34,083 bases of DNA from Nemertoderma westbladi (GCA_032718475.1 JAUCBJ010002885.1:1-34083), one strand, 5' to 3'. Numbered from the stretch's first letter, positions 1 through 9,520 are shown. A program made the numbers and translations. Notes: generated by a model not told the origin, from the letters alone.

Positions 1-974
1 TGTGCATTTAATTAATTATATATATATGTACAGTATATGTATCACAAATAGCGGTTTTCTCCATGAAAAATAAGAGAAACAAAAATTTGCTCCCCTTCTT
101 TTATTACATAATCTACCATACCGATTCCAACAGAAGCAGCATTTCAAATCAAAATTATACATTATTTCGTCAAAGGATAAACGAATAACGTTATGACTGG
201 TAATTTTCCAAATAAATTCAATCTTACAATAACCGGTAAGGAATCGGGCCATTTAGCCCCTAATCTATAATATCATTATACAGTATTTCCCAACCCTCTT
301 TAAATAAGAGCAAATTTATTGAAATTTTCGAAAAAGATTCAAATTGAGTCAACATAAACTTTGTATTCACTGGAACCATAGAAAATCCAAAATATTTTTA
401 TAAAATAGCAAAGATTAAAAGTAGTGTCTCAGAACAATTAATTAATAACCACATACAGACTGTAGGCCTACATTTTGAAAACGTTTTTTGTACATTTTTA
501 TTCTACATTTTTATTCATTTTTAATAAATTTTTTTCATTTTTATTTTTATTAATTTATACTCATGATATATTCTCACGTTTTTTTTTCAATTTATAATAA
601 TTCCATATAATTCAAAATCTAATTTGAATATCGATTGGTTTGGAATATTAAACTTGTAACGTTTTTGACCACCATTGTTTGCATGTCCCAAAAGTCTAAC
701 AAATAAAAATTGGCATAATGCTATCTTCCTAACCATATAAAAATTAAAAAATATATAAGCCGAAATTAATATTCCTCAACTTGAATATTAAAAAATGCTC
801 ATTGTTTATATTGATAGTTTTCATTGCTTTTATTTCATTGCTCATATTTTAGAACACTGGGAGATAGGAAAGAAGAATATTGAATATAAAATCGTTGATT
901 TCACATATTCCTATTCTACATTTTCCCCAGTAGAACTCATATTTACTGTAGCTTCCTAATAACCATCGTTTGTT
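1..974. other. AT-rich intergenic DNA
   Basis: Strongly AT-rich with many short A and T runs. The open frames here are short, of low complexity and carry no recognisable domain. No gene or RNA gene is seen. A GTAGGCCTA palindrome of the kind scattered through the window lies near 464. Confidence 0.6.
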
Positions 975-1410
975 ATGGGCATAAAAGTACAGTATGTATC
1001 TATAACCTGTTCTTTTCCCTCAATTGATAATGATAGCCAACGTATATTGTTTCGGTTAGAAAATCCTGTCTGTAAAACCTGCATCTCTCCTTCATTTGGT
1101 AATGGTTTAGTGCTTGAGTTTATTGTTTTGGTTAGAAAAGCGTTTCTCTGTTACCTGTTCCTTTCCTTCAATTATTTATTGTTTAGGTTAGATTGTTAAT
1201 TTTCTCAATTAGTTTAGATTTATGATACGGTTTATTGTTTTTGTTAGAAAAGTCTATCTCTTTAGCCAGTTCCATTCCCTTATTAATTGATGACGATAGC
1301 CTAACATTTACTGTTTTGGTTATAAAATTCTGTCTGTCTAACTTTTCAATTTCCTCAAATGGTAATGATTGCGTTTATTGTTTTGGTGAGAAAATAATTA
1401 GAAAAAACAG
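975..1410 (-). repeat. Degenerate ~68-bp minisatellite, minus orientation
   Basis: At least five or six degenerate units carry the motif TTTATTGTTTTGGTTAGAAA, near 1044, 1118, 1177, 1229, 1307 and 1377, followed by CTGTTACCTGTTCCTTTCC-like text. This is the reverse complement of the unit repeated at 21405-22250 (TTTCTAACCAAAACAATAAA and GGAAAGGAGCAGGTTACAG). Spacing is irregular, about 54-79 bp, and divergence is high, so this looks like an older copy. The short open frames across it are by-products of the repeat. Confidence 0.75.
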
Positions 1411-1499
1411 CCAGTTGATGCTGACTGCAGGGCCTACTGTACTATTGAAATATATAACTTTAATTTGATTAATGCAAGCATGCAAAGGGATCCTCTATT

Positions 1500-1605
1500 G
1501 ATAACTGCTACCCGAGGGTAGGGATGCGGTGGGAGCTAATCCTAATCCTATCCCAAATTCTGCTCCCGTAGGCCCGGCGCTCAAATACCTGAGCTACCGG
1601 CCTTC
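1500..1605 (-). mobile_element. tRNA-like SINE fragment
   Basis: Read on the minus strand, 1605-1571 gives GGCCGGTAGCTCAGGTATTT, which resembles the D-arm and A-box of a tRNA promoter. It is followed by GAGCGCCGGGCC and then non-tRNA sequence. No convincing B-box (GGTTCGANTCC) follows, so it is not a functional tRNA. The best reading is the head of a tRNA-derived SINE; a chance A-box cannot be excluded. Confidence 0.4.
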
Positions 1606-2950
1606 CATTTAAAGTATGGTAATGTAACTATAAAAGTATATTTGAATGTTCCAGTAAAATATAAAATATAGTTTAATTAGTTAATATAGTTTAACTGTAA
1701 TACTGACGGAAGGGGGGTGGGGGTGGGTGACCGAGAAGAAAATGACCGTTCACCATCACACCACATTCTACCATAACTGTACCGTACTGTACATTATATT
1801 ACATATTCGCTCCACCATCCTGTTCATCGTTATAAACAGTAGCTAGAAACATCATAAGATACAAGTACCGATCGATAATGCAACACTTAACTACTCATTA
1901 CTACGGGATTCAACTCTGAGATCCAACATTCCAACAACGTTTGCGAGCTGACAAATCAATATGCCTGTATGTATCTTTTGGGTTCTATTGTATGGGTTAA
2001 TATTACACTTTGTGGAAAATTCGTGCACATTAAATCTTATCACATTATAATTTTTACGTAAATATAAGCGATATTACTGTAGCAATATAATAATACAGTT
2101 TTTAGCAACAATATTAAATAAGCTTTGTTCGCTTACGCTATTTTGATCGTTGCCCAAGGAAGCGCCCTGTCTCTCAGCAAAATTGCCCGTATTAGGCCTA
2201 ATCAGAAATTCTTAGGAAAGATAGGCAAAAAATTGTTAGGTTATGTAACAAAAAACCTTAACGGTAGGTACTGTAAGTACAGTAATGAACGAGATATACT
2301 GTAAGATAACATATGGAGACTACTGTAGTACAGTAGAGTAGATGGTTGCAATCCGTGATCAGCTAACCACCGATTAACTAAGAGATATGGCGTCGAGAAA
2401 TTGTTCCAAATGGAGAAGAAACAAACAGGCAACATGTATTGCAACCGGTTGATGAGAGCCATTCAACCATTCAGCCATTCACATTCCTCTTCTTGATAAT
2501 GCAGAGGCTGGGCTGATCAAAATCAAAACATAATGTGGCGGTAACAACATAACATAAAACAAACAAAATGTGGCGGTGTTGTGTTTCAGGATTAACCAGC
2601 GATGAATCCTAAGGATATACTGTACATTGTACAGGTACAGTAGTGTGAATACAGGCCGAAGTCGTACAGTACTGTATGGCATGGAAGTGCCGCCAAATCA
2701 TTGCCATACCTCATACCATAATAACAAAGGCCGATAGCCGATATATGTAGGCCTAGGTATGTAAATAAAGTGCACACTAACATTCACCTTTATTTATTTA
2801 GATGGTGAATGTACATAAGAAGTACAAGTAATTTCGAAAAAAAAGTTTTTCATAAACTTTTGTTAATGACTTTACGCCTAGGGCACCTACTAATATTTAC
2901 AGTTTTTATTTAACTTTTGGGGCACAAAAGAAGTCACAACCACGCCCAAG
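1606..2950. other. Intergenic DNA with many TACTGTA/TACAGTA palindromes
   Basis: No gene is recognised. From about 1770 to 2690 the sequence is dotted with TACTGTA, TACAGTA and GTACAGTACTGTA-like palindromes. Open frames on the minus strand (about 2241-2783) overlap each other, have no domain and are not credible. The final ~150 bp would hold the promoter of the gene at 2951. A T-rich, TATA-like TTTTTATTTAAC lies near 2904-2915, about 40 bp before the ATG, but its role is not proven. Confidence 0.5.
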
Positions 2951-3649
2951 ATGAAGGTCATTTCAAATATTCCAATAATACTTTATGCGCTTATTGTGTC
3001 AACTCAGATAAGGGCAAACGCAGGGGTGACATGCGAAACCGGTAACAACATCAACGTATATGCCGAAGATGACGAATCTCAAACCCTCATCGAAAAGTAT
3101 ATAAAAGAATCCGTTCAAGTGGCTGATCCCGGAATGAAAGATCAATTAGACGTCACAAGAGCAACGGTATCAGTGGGTGGTTGCCAAACGTGCCACCAGC
3201 TGTCACTCCTGTACTACGGAGTCTCAAAAGCTACTGCTGATTTCCCTCTTGACGGGAAACACGTTACTTTTGAAGTTCTTTGGGTTGAATGTCGGAATAC
3301 AACCGAATGCGAAGAGAAGAAGAAAACAGAAGCTGTCTGCACGGAAAGATGGCACAATGGTGAGTTGGAGAGCGAAGGTATCGACCTCCTCACAACGTTG
3401 TTGCAAACACGAATGGAAACCGTCAACACAATATGTCAAGCGGAATGTTGTGCAGGTTTCTGTGACACACATTGGGAGAATGACCCACGGGAATTTAAGG
3501 CAACAACAGTAGGCCTAACCTCGACAACGGCAGTTCCTACGTTCTCCACTAATGGATCTGGAGGGTCGTCTTCCTTCCCATTGAGTGGCCTACTTGTCGG
3601 AGGCCTCGCAGCGACCATTATAGTTGGTGGATTGTTCCATCAGAACTAG
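2951..3649 (+). CDS. Secreted cysteine-rich protein, probably GPI-anchored (hypothetical)
   Basis: A 232-residue intronless ORF beginning at AAGATGA. Residues 1-24 form a signal peptide (hydrophobic core IPIILYALIV, likely cleavage after ANA). The mature part has ten cysteines: C28, C78, C81, C114, C120, C130, C162, C166, C167 and C171. The CQTC pair and a terminal C-x3-CC-x3-C cluster loosely resemble the start and end of a Ly6/three-finger (LU) fold, but the spacing is longer than usual and the final CN is absent, so this is only a hypothesis. Possible N-glycosylation sites are N116 (NTT) and N201 (NGS). A Ser/Thr/Gly-rich stalk (184-208) leads to a hydrophobic tail (210-229) ending FHQN with no basic cytoplasmic anchor, as in GPI-anchored proteins. 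Two AATAAA signals follow the stop within 35 bp. Its coding composition is richer in GC than the surrounding DNA. The function is unknown. It probably acts at the cell surface. Confidence 0.75.
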   Translation: MKVISNIPIILYALIVSTQIRANAGVTCETGNNINVYAEDDESQTLIEKYIKESVQVADPGMKDQLDVTRATVSVGGCQTCHQLSLLYYGVSKATADFPLDGKHVTFEVLWVECRNTTECEEKKKTEAVCTERWHNGELESEGIDLLTTLLQTRMETVNTICQAECCAGFCDTHWENDPREFKATTVGLTSTTAVPTFSTNGSGGSSSFPLSGLLVGGLAATIIVGGLFHQN

Positions 3650-3670
3650 ACAGCCAAAAATCAATTGTTC

Positions 3671-3682
3671 AATAAAAATAAA
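3671..3682 (+). terminator. Polyadenylation signals (AATAAA twice)
   Basis: AATAAA occurs at 3671-3676 and again at 3677-3682, just 21-33 bp after the stop codon of the secreted-protein gene. This implies a very short 3' untranslated region and supports a real gene with its own transcript end. Confidence 0.6.
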
Positions 3683-3689
3683 CATAGTA

Positions 3690-4048
3690 TTACAAACTTT
3701 AATACTGTACATACCTTGGTACATATCAAAGTTGTTCTTTGGCAATCAACATTTTCCCGTAAATATTTAATCCGATAAATATTGATAAAAACAAATTGAA
3801 TTACATTTCTTAGATATTATTGTGGAACTTCGTCAACCACGTGAAGCTTAGCGTGTGCCTACATTGAAAGTTTTATCAACAATTTTGTGACAAGAGTTAG
3901 TAAGTCGTGCGACTTGCGCATGATTTTAGTAAGTCTTGTGATAAGGGAATTGTTAGTTCCCAAGGTAAACATTATGTACCTATCAAGCCACTATATACTG
4001 ATCTATCTATCTATCTACTGACTTAGGTACAGTAGTAACCAGTATAGG
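3690..4048. other. Intergenic DNA where a gypsy LTR would be expected
   Basis: This lies between the gene's poly(A) signals and the end of the minus-strand gypsy pol. It contains an (ATCT)4 microsatellite at 4001-4016 and a GGGAATTGTTAGTTCCC inverted repeat near 3945-3961. A 3' LTR would be expected here on the minus strand, but I see no polypurine tract, and no direct repeat shared with the other side (11640-12000). Confidence 0.4.
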
Positions 4049-4193
4049 CTATCCTTGGAATAGTCTCCACCTACGTATGTACAGTATATCAGTCCCGCAT
4101 AACACTGTATGAAACATCATTTGGTCAATGTGGCGATGGACAATGACACCGCACACTTCAACTGTGATAATTCTATTTCCGATGTATTGAACC
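4049..4193 (-). pseudogene. Ty3/gypsy integrase C-terminal end, split off by the LINE
   Basis: On the minus strand this encodes the end of a gypsy-type integrase, including an HRHIDQM motif like the conserved (R)RHVDQ(L/M) of the family. It runs to a stop near 4049. It continues in the same reading frame from the integrase segment at 8703-9520 once the LINE and one copy of the 9-bp duplication are removed. This is direct evidence that the LINE inserted into a formerly continuous pol gene. Confidence 0.75.
4185..4193. repeat. Target-site duplication, left copy (TATTGAACC)
   Basis: TATTGAACC here is repeated exactly at 8694-8702, directly after the LINE's (TAG)6 tail. The preceding G also matches, so the duplication could be counted as 9 or 10 bp. 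The pair marks the LINE boundaries. Confidence 0.85.
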
Positions 4194-5625
4194 GAGTCCG
4201 TCAGGTCAGGTCCCCAGATCCTGCTACCACTATGGCAGTAATGTGGTACTACCTGTAGCTGTCAGCCCAGTAGGGCAGGCCCGATAAGCATAGCCTATTC
4301 ATTATTTAGTTGATCAAGAGTGGGTTGGTTCAGCCCCGTCAACTAAATAAGTCACTGAGGGCTATAGCGCCTAGGGCACCATTGAAGGCAAAGGCTTGAT
4401 ACGCATCTGCATTAGAGATGATACAAGCCCCGCCCTGTCTATACTGGATGCTCCTCTACCAGTGTTAAGGTAACCTAACCCAGGAGGCACACTTGGTTCA
4501 GGGTGTAACAAATGGACCCCTACAGTCGGCAGCAGGGCTGTAGGCCATGGATAGGCGGAAGGTAATCAACCAACGGCTAGACATGCTGACAAGGTCGGCG
4601 GAAGGTAATCAACCAACGGCGACCTACTGCGAAGACGCTTGTAGGAGTTGCGACCACAAGCGGTTTACCCCCGCAACTGAAAGATATGAGTATGTGTCAA
4701 AGTCGGTGACTGTTAGACAGTTAATAAAGAACCTGACACCCGACTTTCTCGGTACGACGTGACTGACAGGTCGAATTCCGGGGTGGATAGGGGACATTCG
4801 CACACTTATTTTAAACTATCTTACACAAAAGGGTCATAAGGGGGCAGCTTAGGGCTTTACGGTAGAGCTACAAGACACCAAGCAGGGTAAACCTATTAAT
4901 GTGGTTTGAAACTCACTTTGTTTGTTTAACTGGCCTCCGCTGTGTAGCACCGTTCACAATAATAACCAACACAAACAGGCCCGACAATCAGTACGATTGA
5001 GGGTGTACTTTATATCGTAATATAATGATCCCAGAAACCCAATAGGTGGGTTATCTGTATCGTGAAAGATAACACGTTAAAGGAAAGTATGGCTCCCTAT
5101 GCCGTTATGTCAGGCGAATAGGCAAGGCCGAATGAAATAGAGTTTGTTGAGCTATCGGTGGTTGCCGTTGGGGCCAAGGGGGGCCACCAACCATCCAGAC
5201 GCACCGACCGTGACCGCGACCAGATAACTCACGCGGACGGTAAACTGCTCGGTTGAGGAAAAGCACCAGGCAAGACTGGGTCGCCTCGTACAGACTGAAT
5301 ATAAATATGAAATATATCTAAATATAAATAAGTTCAAATATGTTTAGTACGGTATTATCAATGTAGAGGTACAACCTGACTATATGAAAGCAACACTATT
5401 ACATGAAAGCTGAGGTACCACCTGACCGCAATAATTCCTTAACTACCGTTACAAGGCATTCAATGGTAGGGCCAGAACAGCTGATCATAACTATTAGCAC
5501 CTTGTACTGTACCAATAGAAAGTAGGAAATGTGGGAGCTACTATCTACAGAGATTGGCAGTCAATTATTATCAGATAATAAACAAAGTAATCAGGGCGAG
5601 GCCCATTATTACCATCCCAGTTTAA
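4194..5625 (+). other. LINE 5' leader region
   Basis: This is GC-richer than the host flanks and contains no long open frame in phase with the endonuclease. A 71-codon open frame at 4547-4762 starts with ATG and contains a CEDACRSC cluster, but matches no zinc-knuckle pattern that I recognise. It may be a relic of an ORF1 or just untranslated leader. An exact 24-bp direct repeat (GGCGGAAGGTAATCAACCAA plus CGGC) lies at 4554-4577 and 4597-4620. It begins GAGTCCGTCAGGTCAGGTCC at the duplication boundary, which suggests that the 5' end is complete or only slightly truncated. Confidence 0.55.
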
Positions 5626-6234
5626 CAGTATGAGAACCCTCCAGGAGAAATACCGGCTCGGTCGTCGCACGGGTCAACAAGGACCGCGTCCCTCAGTGGT
5701 ACACCAGGCTGGGGTCGAAAATTGGCTACTGGAACAGAAGACAGAGAAGAAAGAAGAACCAACCTGTTGAAATGTAAAAAGACACTAAAGATTGCTACAA
5801 TGAACGCACGCACGCTGAAAGCACAGAGTAAACAGGGTGACATGGTCGCTCTGGCAATGGAATATAACATCGACATCATCTGCATCCAAGAACATCGGAT
5901 TTGTCATGAAGACACTGCCATGAAGTACAATGACATTGGAAATGGATGGACGTTAGTAACAAGCTCAGCAGTAAGAAACTCGGCCAATGCATCAATTGGT
6001 GGAGTAGGAATTCTGCTAAGCCCATTTGCACTTAAGACCCTAAACAACATCGAATCTATAAATTCCAGGGTTATGATCGCAACATTTGATGGGGATCCCA
6101 AGACAACAGTTATATGTTGCTACAGTCCAACCAATGCATCAGAGCCAGAACAAGCAGTCAAGTTTTATGAAGAACTGACTGGACTTATTAAGGACATCCC
6201 AAACACAATGTTAAAGTCATTGCTGGTGACCTGA
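5626..6234 (+). pseudogene. LINE endonuclease domain (frameshifted ORF, 5' part)
   Basis: Endonuclease/exonuclease/phosphatase (APE-like) domain that nicks target DNA to prime reverse transcription. The frame is open from 5626, after a TAA at 5623. It contains no in-frame ATG until 5800, which is already inside the domain (ATMNARTL), so a normal start is not visible. The codon at 5722 sometimes taken as a start is TTG. Catalytic landmarks are N28 in NARTL, E57 in IQEHRI and CYSPTNA (numbered from 5722). The next motif, GDLNA, lies in a different frame at 6225-6239. The frame ends at TGA 6232-6234 because one base appears to be missing near the AAACAC at about 6201-6206. The remaining motifs (LDYI, GSDHR) lie in the downstream frame, so all catalytic residues survive but are split between two frames. 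Confidence 0.85.
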
Positions 6235-8678
6235 ATGCGCAAATTGGCCCAGAAGACATCAAGGGTTACACCTATAACACCAGTTCTAACAGAAATGGGT
6301 ACTTACTCTTAGACCTAATGGAAGAATGTGAATTGATACCAACAAACAACACATTCGAAAAGAGTAAGGGGAAGCTATGGACCTTTCAATACCCTAATGG
6401 AACCAAAGCACAACTGGATTACATCCTTATAAACAAAAAGTGGAGAAATAGCATAATCAACTGTGAGGCATACAACTCGTTCAACCTAATTGGTTCGGAC
6501 CACAGAATTGTGACTGCAGAGATCAGACTCAGTTTGAGAGCCAGCAAACCCAGGACAAGCATCAACTATGACTGGGAGAAACTCAGAACTGACAATGCTG
6601 TAAAGGATGCTTATACAGTAGAAGTTCAAAACCGCTTTGGTCAATGGACTTCAATGTCAATGTCACTTCAGTCAATGGATGAAGACCAATCCACCGATTC
6701 AATATACCAGAATATAATAACAGCCCACAAGGAATCAGCTAAGAGGCATATCCCCCAGAAACCTAAACGAAAACAGTATGTGCCATGGCAAAACTCTGAG
6801 GTTACTTGTAAGAGAGAAGATCTTAAGATAGCCTACAAAGTTAAAACCGAACAACCAATAACCGAAAACATTAACAAAGTTGAGAAAGCTAAGGACGATC
6901 TTAAATTGGCCTACAACATCAGCCAGGAAAAGTACATACAGGATAAAACTGAAGCAATTACAACTGCTCACATACAGCAACAATCAAGACTTACCTGGCA
7001 AACTGTAAATGAGGTATCTGGTCGGAAACGTTATGCAAAGGGGCGCCTCAAAGCCGATAGTCCTGAAGAACGTGTTGGGAAGTGGAAAAATCACTTCAGC
7101 AACTTGCTTGGGCAGCCACCAAACATCGAGGTCAGCCCTACAAGGAAAATATATGACAAGACACTACCTATAGAAACAGGGGACTTCACACCTGCCGAAC
7201 TCCAAAGAAGCATTAAAAGCATGTCCAATAATAAAGCGAGTGGATTAGATGAAATCCCAGCGGAGGTATGGAAAACCGGAGTGCTAAATAGACCATTATT
7301 GAATGTTTGCAACCGGATGTTAAAAGGGGAAAAGCCACCACCAATTTGGACTAAAGGTCAACTAAAGCCTCTCCCCAAGAAAGGAGACCTCGGCATACCA
7401 ACAAACTATCGTGGGATCTGTCTGCTTGTGGTAGCTGCCAAAATATACAATAAAATGATTCTATATAGGATTAGGCCTCACATAGAGAAACTACTGCGTA
7501 AGAGCCAAAACGGATTTCGACCAAGTAGATCAACAATAGCTCAGATACTTGCACTACGGAGACTGATTGAAGGAATCAAGTCAAAGAATCTCCCCGCAGT
7601 CATGACTTTTGTGGACTTCAAGAAGGCATTCGACTCCATCCATAGAGGTAAAATGCTTGAAATCCTAAGAGCTTATGGAATACCAGAAGTAATTGTTGCT
7701 GGCATTGGATTGCTATATTGTGACACAGAAGCGCAGGTACTCTCACCAGATGGTGAAACTGAGTTTTTCTCAATCCTGGCTGGCGTACTGCAAGGTGACA
7801 CATTAGCACCATTACTATTTGTAATTGTGCTGGATTACGCAATGAGGACGGCCACAAAGGGTGAAGATCTGGGATTCACACTTCAAGAACGCAGAAGTAG
7901 TAGATATCCGGCAACTACAGTCACAGACACCGACTTTGCGGATGACATCGCCCTGCTCTCTAATACGCTAGCAGATGCACAGCTTCTACTAAATAAAGTG
8001 GAGAGGGCTGCTAAGGAGGTTGGATTGCATATAAATGCTACAAAGACCGAATTCATGACCTTTAATGTTGATGGAAACTTGGCAACCATTGATAATAATC
8101 AACTAAGGCAGGTCGATGACTTCCAGTACCTTGGATCATGGATAGAGAGTAGCAAAAAGGACATAGAAGTTAGGAAAGCAAAGGCTTGGGTAGCTCTATC
8201 AAAAATGGATACCATCTGGAAATCAGATCTCTCCAGGCACCTGAAGACCAAGTTCTTTCGAGCCACAGCGGAAAGTGTATTTTTATACGGGGGTGAGACC
8301 TGGACACTGACTAAATCACTTGAACAACGAATTGATGGTTGCTACACAAGACTACTAAGGGCAGCCCTAAACATCAGCTGGAGACAACACATGACAAACG
8401 CCGAGCTTTATGGTACAATACCACCTGTATCAACCACCCTCCGTGAACGCAGATTAAGATTCAGTGGGCACTGCTGGCGAAGTAAAGACGAGGTCATACC
8501 AGATCTACTTCTCTGGCAACCAACTCATGGAAAGCGTAGTCGTGGACGACCTGCCATAACATATATAGATCAACTTGAAAGGGATACTGAACTTGGGAGA
8601 AACGAAATTGCGACAACTATGGAGAATCGGGAAGCCTGGAAGGATCTCATTTCCACTGTCCGAGTTCGCTCGACCTAG
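6201..8678 (+). CDS. LINE reverse transcriptase ORF (with endonuclease C-terminus)
   Basis: Continuously open from about 6201 to the TAG at 8676-8678. The first ATG (6318) is internal to the endonuclease domain and not a true start. Numbering from 6318 over 786 residues: the end of the endonuclease has LDYILI and GSDHRIV (residues 59-65); RT landmarks are LKPLPKKGD (~352), the palm motif FVDFKKAFDS (~430), LQGDTLAP (~491), the catalytic FADD (540-543; the family usual is YADD or FADD) and FQYLGSW. A C-terminal segment has SGHCWRS (718) and LLLWQPTHGKRSRGRP, typical of this LINE group. It makes cDNA from its own RNA at the nicked target. There is no stop within 826 codons. The stop codon is the first unit of the terminal TAG repeat, so there is essentially no 3' untranslated region. 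Confidence 0.92.
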   Translation, partial: KHNVKVIAGDLNAQIGPEDIKGYTYNTSSNRNGYLLLDLMEECELIPTNNTFEKSKGKLWTFQYPNGTKAQLDYILINKKWRNSIINCEAYNSFNLIGSDHRIVTAEIRLSLRASKPRTSINYDWEKLRTDNAVKDAYTVEVQNRFGQWTSMSMSLQSMDEDQSTDSIYQNIITAHKESAKRHIPQKPKRKQYVPWQNSEVTCKREDLKIAYKVKTEQPITENINKVEKAKDDLKLAYNISQEKYIQDKTEAITTAHIQQQSRLTWQTVNEVSGRKRYAKGRLKADSPEERVGKWKNHFSNLLGQPPNIEVSPTRKIYDKTLPIETGDFTPAELQRSIKSMSNNKASGLDEIPAEVWKTGVLNRPLLNVCNRMLKGEKPPPIWTKGQLKPLPKKGDLGIPTNYRGICLLVVAAKIYNKMILYRIRPHIEKLLRKSQNGFRPSRSTIAQILALRRLIEGIKSKNLPAVMTFVDFKKAFDSIHRGKMLEILRAYGIPEVIVAGIGLLYCDTEAQVLSPDGETEFFSILAGVLQGDTLAPLLFVIVLDYAMRTATKGEDLGFTLQERRSSRYPATTVTDTDFADDIALLSNTLADAQLLLNKVERAAKEVGLHINATKTEFMTFNVDGNLATIDNNQLRQVDDFQYLGSWIESSKKDIEVRKAKAWVALSKMDTIWKSDLSRHLKTKFFRATAESVFLYGGETWTLTKSLEQRIDGCYTRLLRAALNISWRQHMTNAELYGTIPPVSTTLRERRLRFSGHCWRSKDEVIPDLLLWQPTHGKRSRGRPAITYIDQLERDTELGRNEIATTMENREAWKDLISTVRVRST

Positions 8679-8693
8679 TAGTAGTAGTAGTAG
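8676..8693 (+). repeat. LINE terminal (TAG)6 tail containing the stop codon
   Basis: Six TAG units follow the last sense codon (ACC). The first unit serves as the stop codon. The tail ends exactly at the right copy of the target-site duplication. A simple-repeat 3' end in place of poly(A) is known for several LINE clades such as RTE, CR1 and L2. Confidence 0.85.
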
Positions 8694-8702
8694 TATTGAA
8701 CC
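8694..8702. repeat. Target-site duplication, right copy (TATTGAACC)
   Basis: Exact match to 4185-4193. Together they define the inserted LINE as 4194-8693. Confidence 0.85.
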
Positions 8703-9520
8703 ACTTTACAAGGCAACCAACGCTCATAGTGCCCAGACAATCGTGAATAATTACGTATCCTTACAGCTTCACCAATAACGTAAGGACTATTTTTGGGTCC
8801 TTGATCTTTGCTAGGAAGTTGATCAGTCTATCTAATCAGTCTTCGAAAGTAATCTATCTTTGGCTTGTACGCAAACACCAACTCAGCGGGTGTTTTCCCA
8901 TTTGATTTTATTGCATTATGGTCAAACAACATGAATCTACTTATATGATCTGCCATAGATAACTTTTCATTATCATCTTCTTGTTTCTTTAATGACGATT
9001 TGAATGATTTGCACTAGTCTCTCAGCTGCACAATTACAACACGGTTTATATGGTGGTGAGGGCCATCGGTTAAGGCCATTTGCAATGCAAAAAGCCACCA
9101 ATTCTTCGGCTCGGAATTGGGGACCATTATCTGATATGATAATATTAGGGATAGAGAAATCGGCGAAAAATTTTCGAAGTTCAGTTCAGTTACTATAGCT
9201 GCTGTTGCTTTGTTGGGAAGGATAACTCGAGACCATTTTGTCTTGGCACAATTATATTCCTAAGATTGTCGATTCGTATTCTGCAAAGTCAAGATGTATT
9301 CTTTCAAATGGTTCTTTCGGTTTTGGCATTGTACATGTTGTAACATGAACCTCTTTCACACATCTATGGCAACTTTTATAACATTTCACATATAGTTCTA
9401 TATCTTTGGAGATTCCCAACCACCAAACTATATTACGAGCAGTTTCTTTCATTCGTCATGTGCAAATATGTGGTCCATGGAGCTCTTGGAGAACATTCTT
9501 CTGAAGTGATGTTGGGATTA
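8703..9520 (-). pseudogene. Gypsy integrase remnant (zinc-binding and catalytic core)
   Basis: From 9520 downward the minus strand shows an HHCC zinc-binding region: histidines in LHGPH, then a TGA stop, then IVWWLGISKD and CYKSCHRC. The RNase-H-like catalytic core follows, with RIHLDFAEY (first Asp), IISDNGPQFRAEEL (second Asp, about 9105-9140) and CAAERLVQ (Glu, about 9015-9040). A frameshift lies near 8980-9000, and another stop near 8830. The C-terminal part has GEAVRIRNYSR and ends at the LINE insertion. All three acidic catalytic residues are still visible, although the gene is broken. In the family, this enzyme inserts the cDNA into chromosomes. Confidence 0.85.

Larger units (their letters stand above)
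4194..8693 (+). mobile_element. Nearly intact LINE (APE-type non-LTR retrotransposon), ~4.5 kb
   Basis: The element is bounded by TATTGAACC duplications and ends in (TAG)6. It consists of a ~1.4-kb leader, an apurinic-type endonuclease and a reverse transcriptase with a Cys/His C-terminal motif. No separate ORF1 is recognisable. The endonuclease-RT arrangement, the short 3' end and the microsatellite tail suggest an RTE-like or related clade, but the clade needs a tree. One frameshift is the only clear coding lesion, so the insertion is probably fairly young. It lies antisense to, and inside, the gypsy integrase. Confidence 0.9.

Noticed and set aside
2241-2783. Minus-strand frames upstream of the secreted-protein gene
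   Set aside because: They overlap in different phases, are short and Leu/Tyr-rich, and show no domain, splice signals or poly(A) support.
3177-3618. Alternative frames overlapping the secreted-protein gene
   Set aside because: They are shadows of the 2951-3649 frame, which alone has a signal peptide, regular cysteines, a GPI tail and poly(A) signals.
4547-4762. 71-codon frame as a LINE ORF1
   Set aside because: It has an ATG and a small cysteine cluster, but no zinc-knuckle or RNA-binding pattern, and part of it is the 24-bp duplication.
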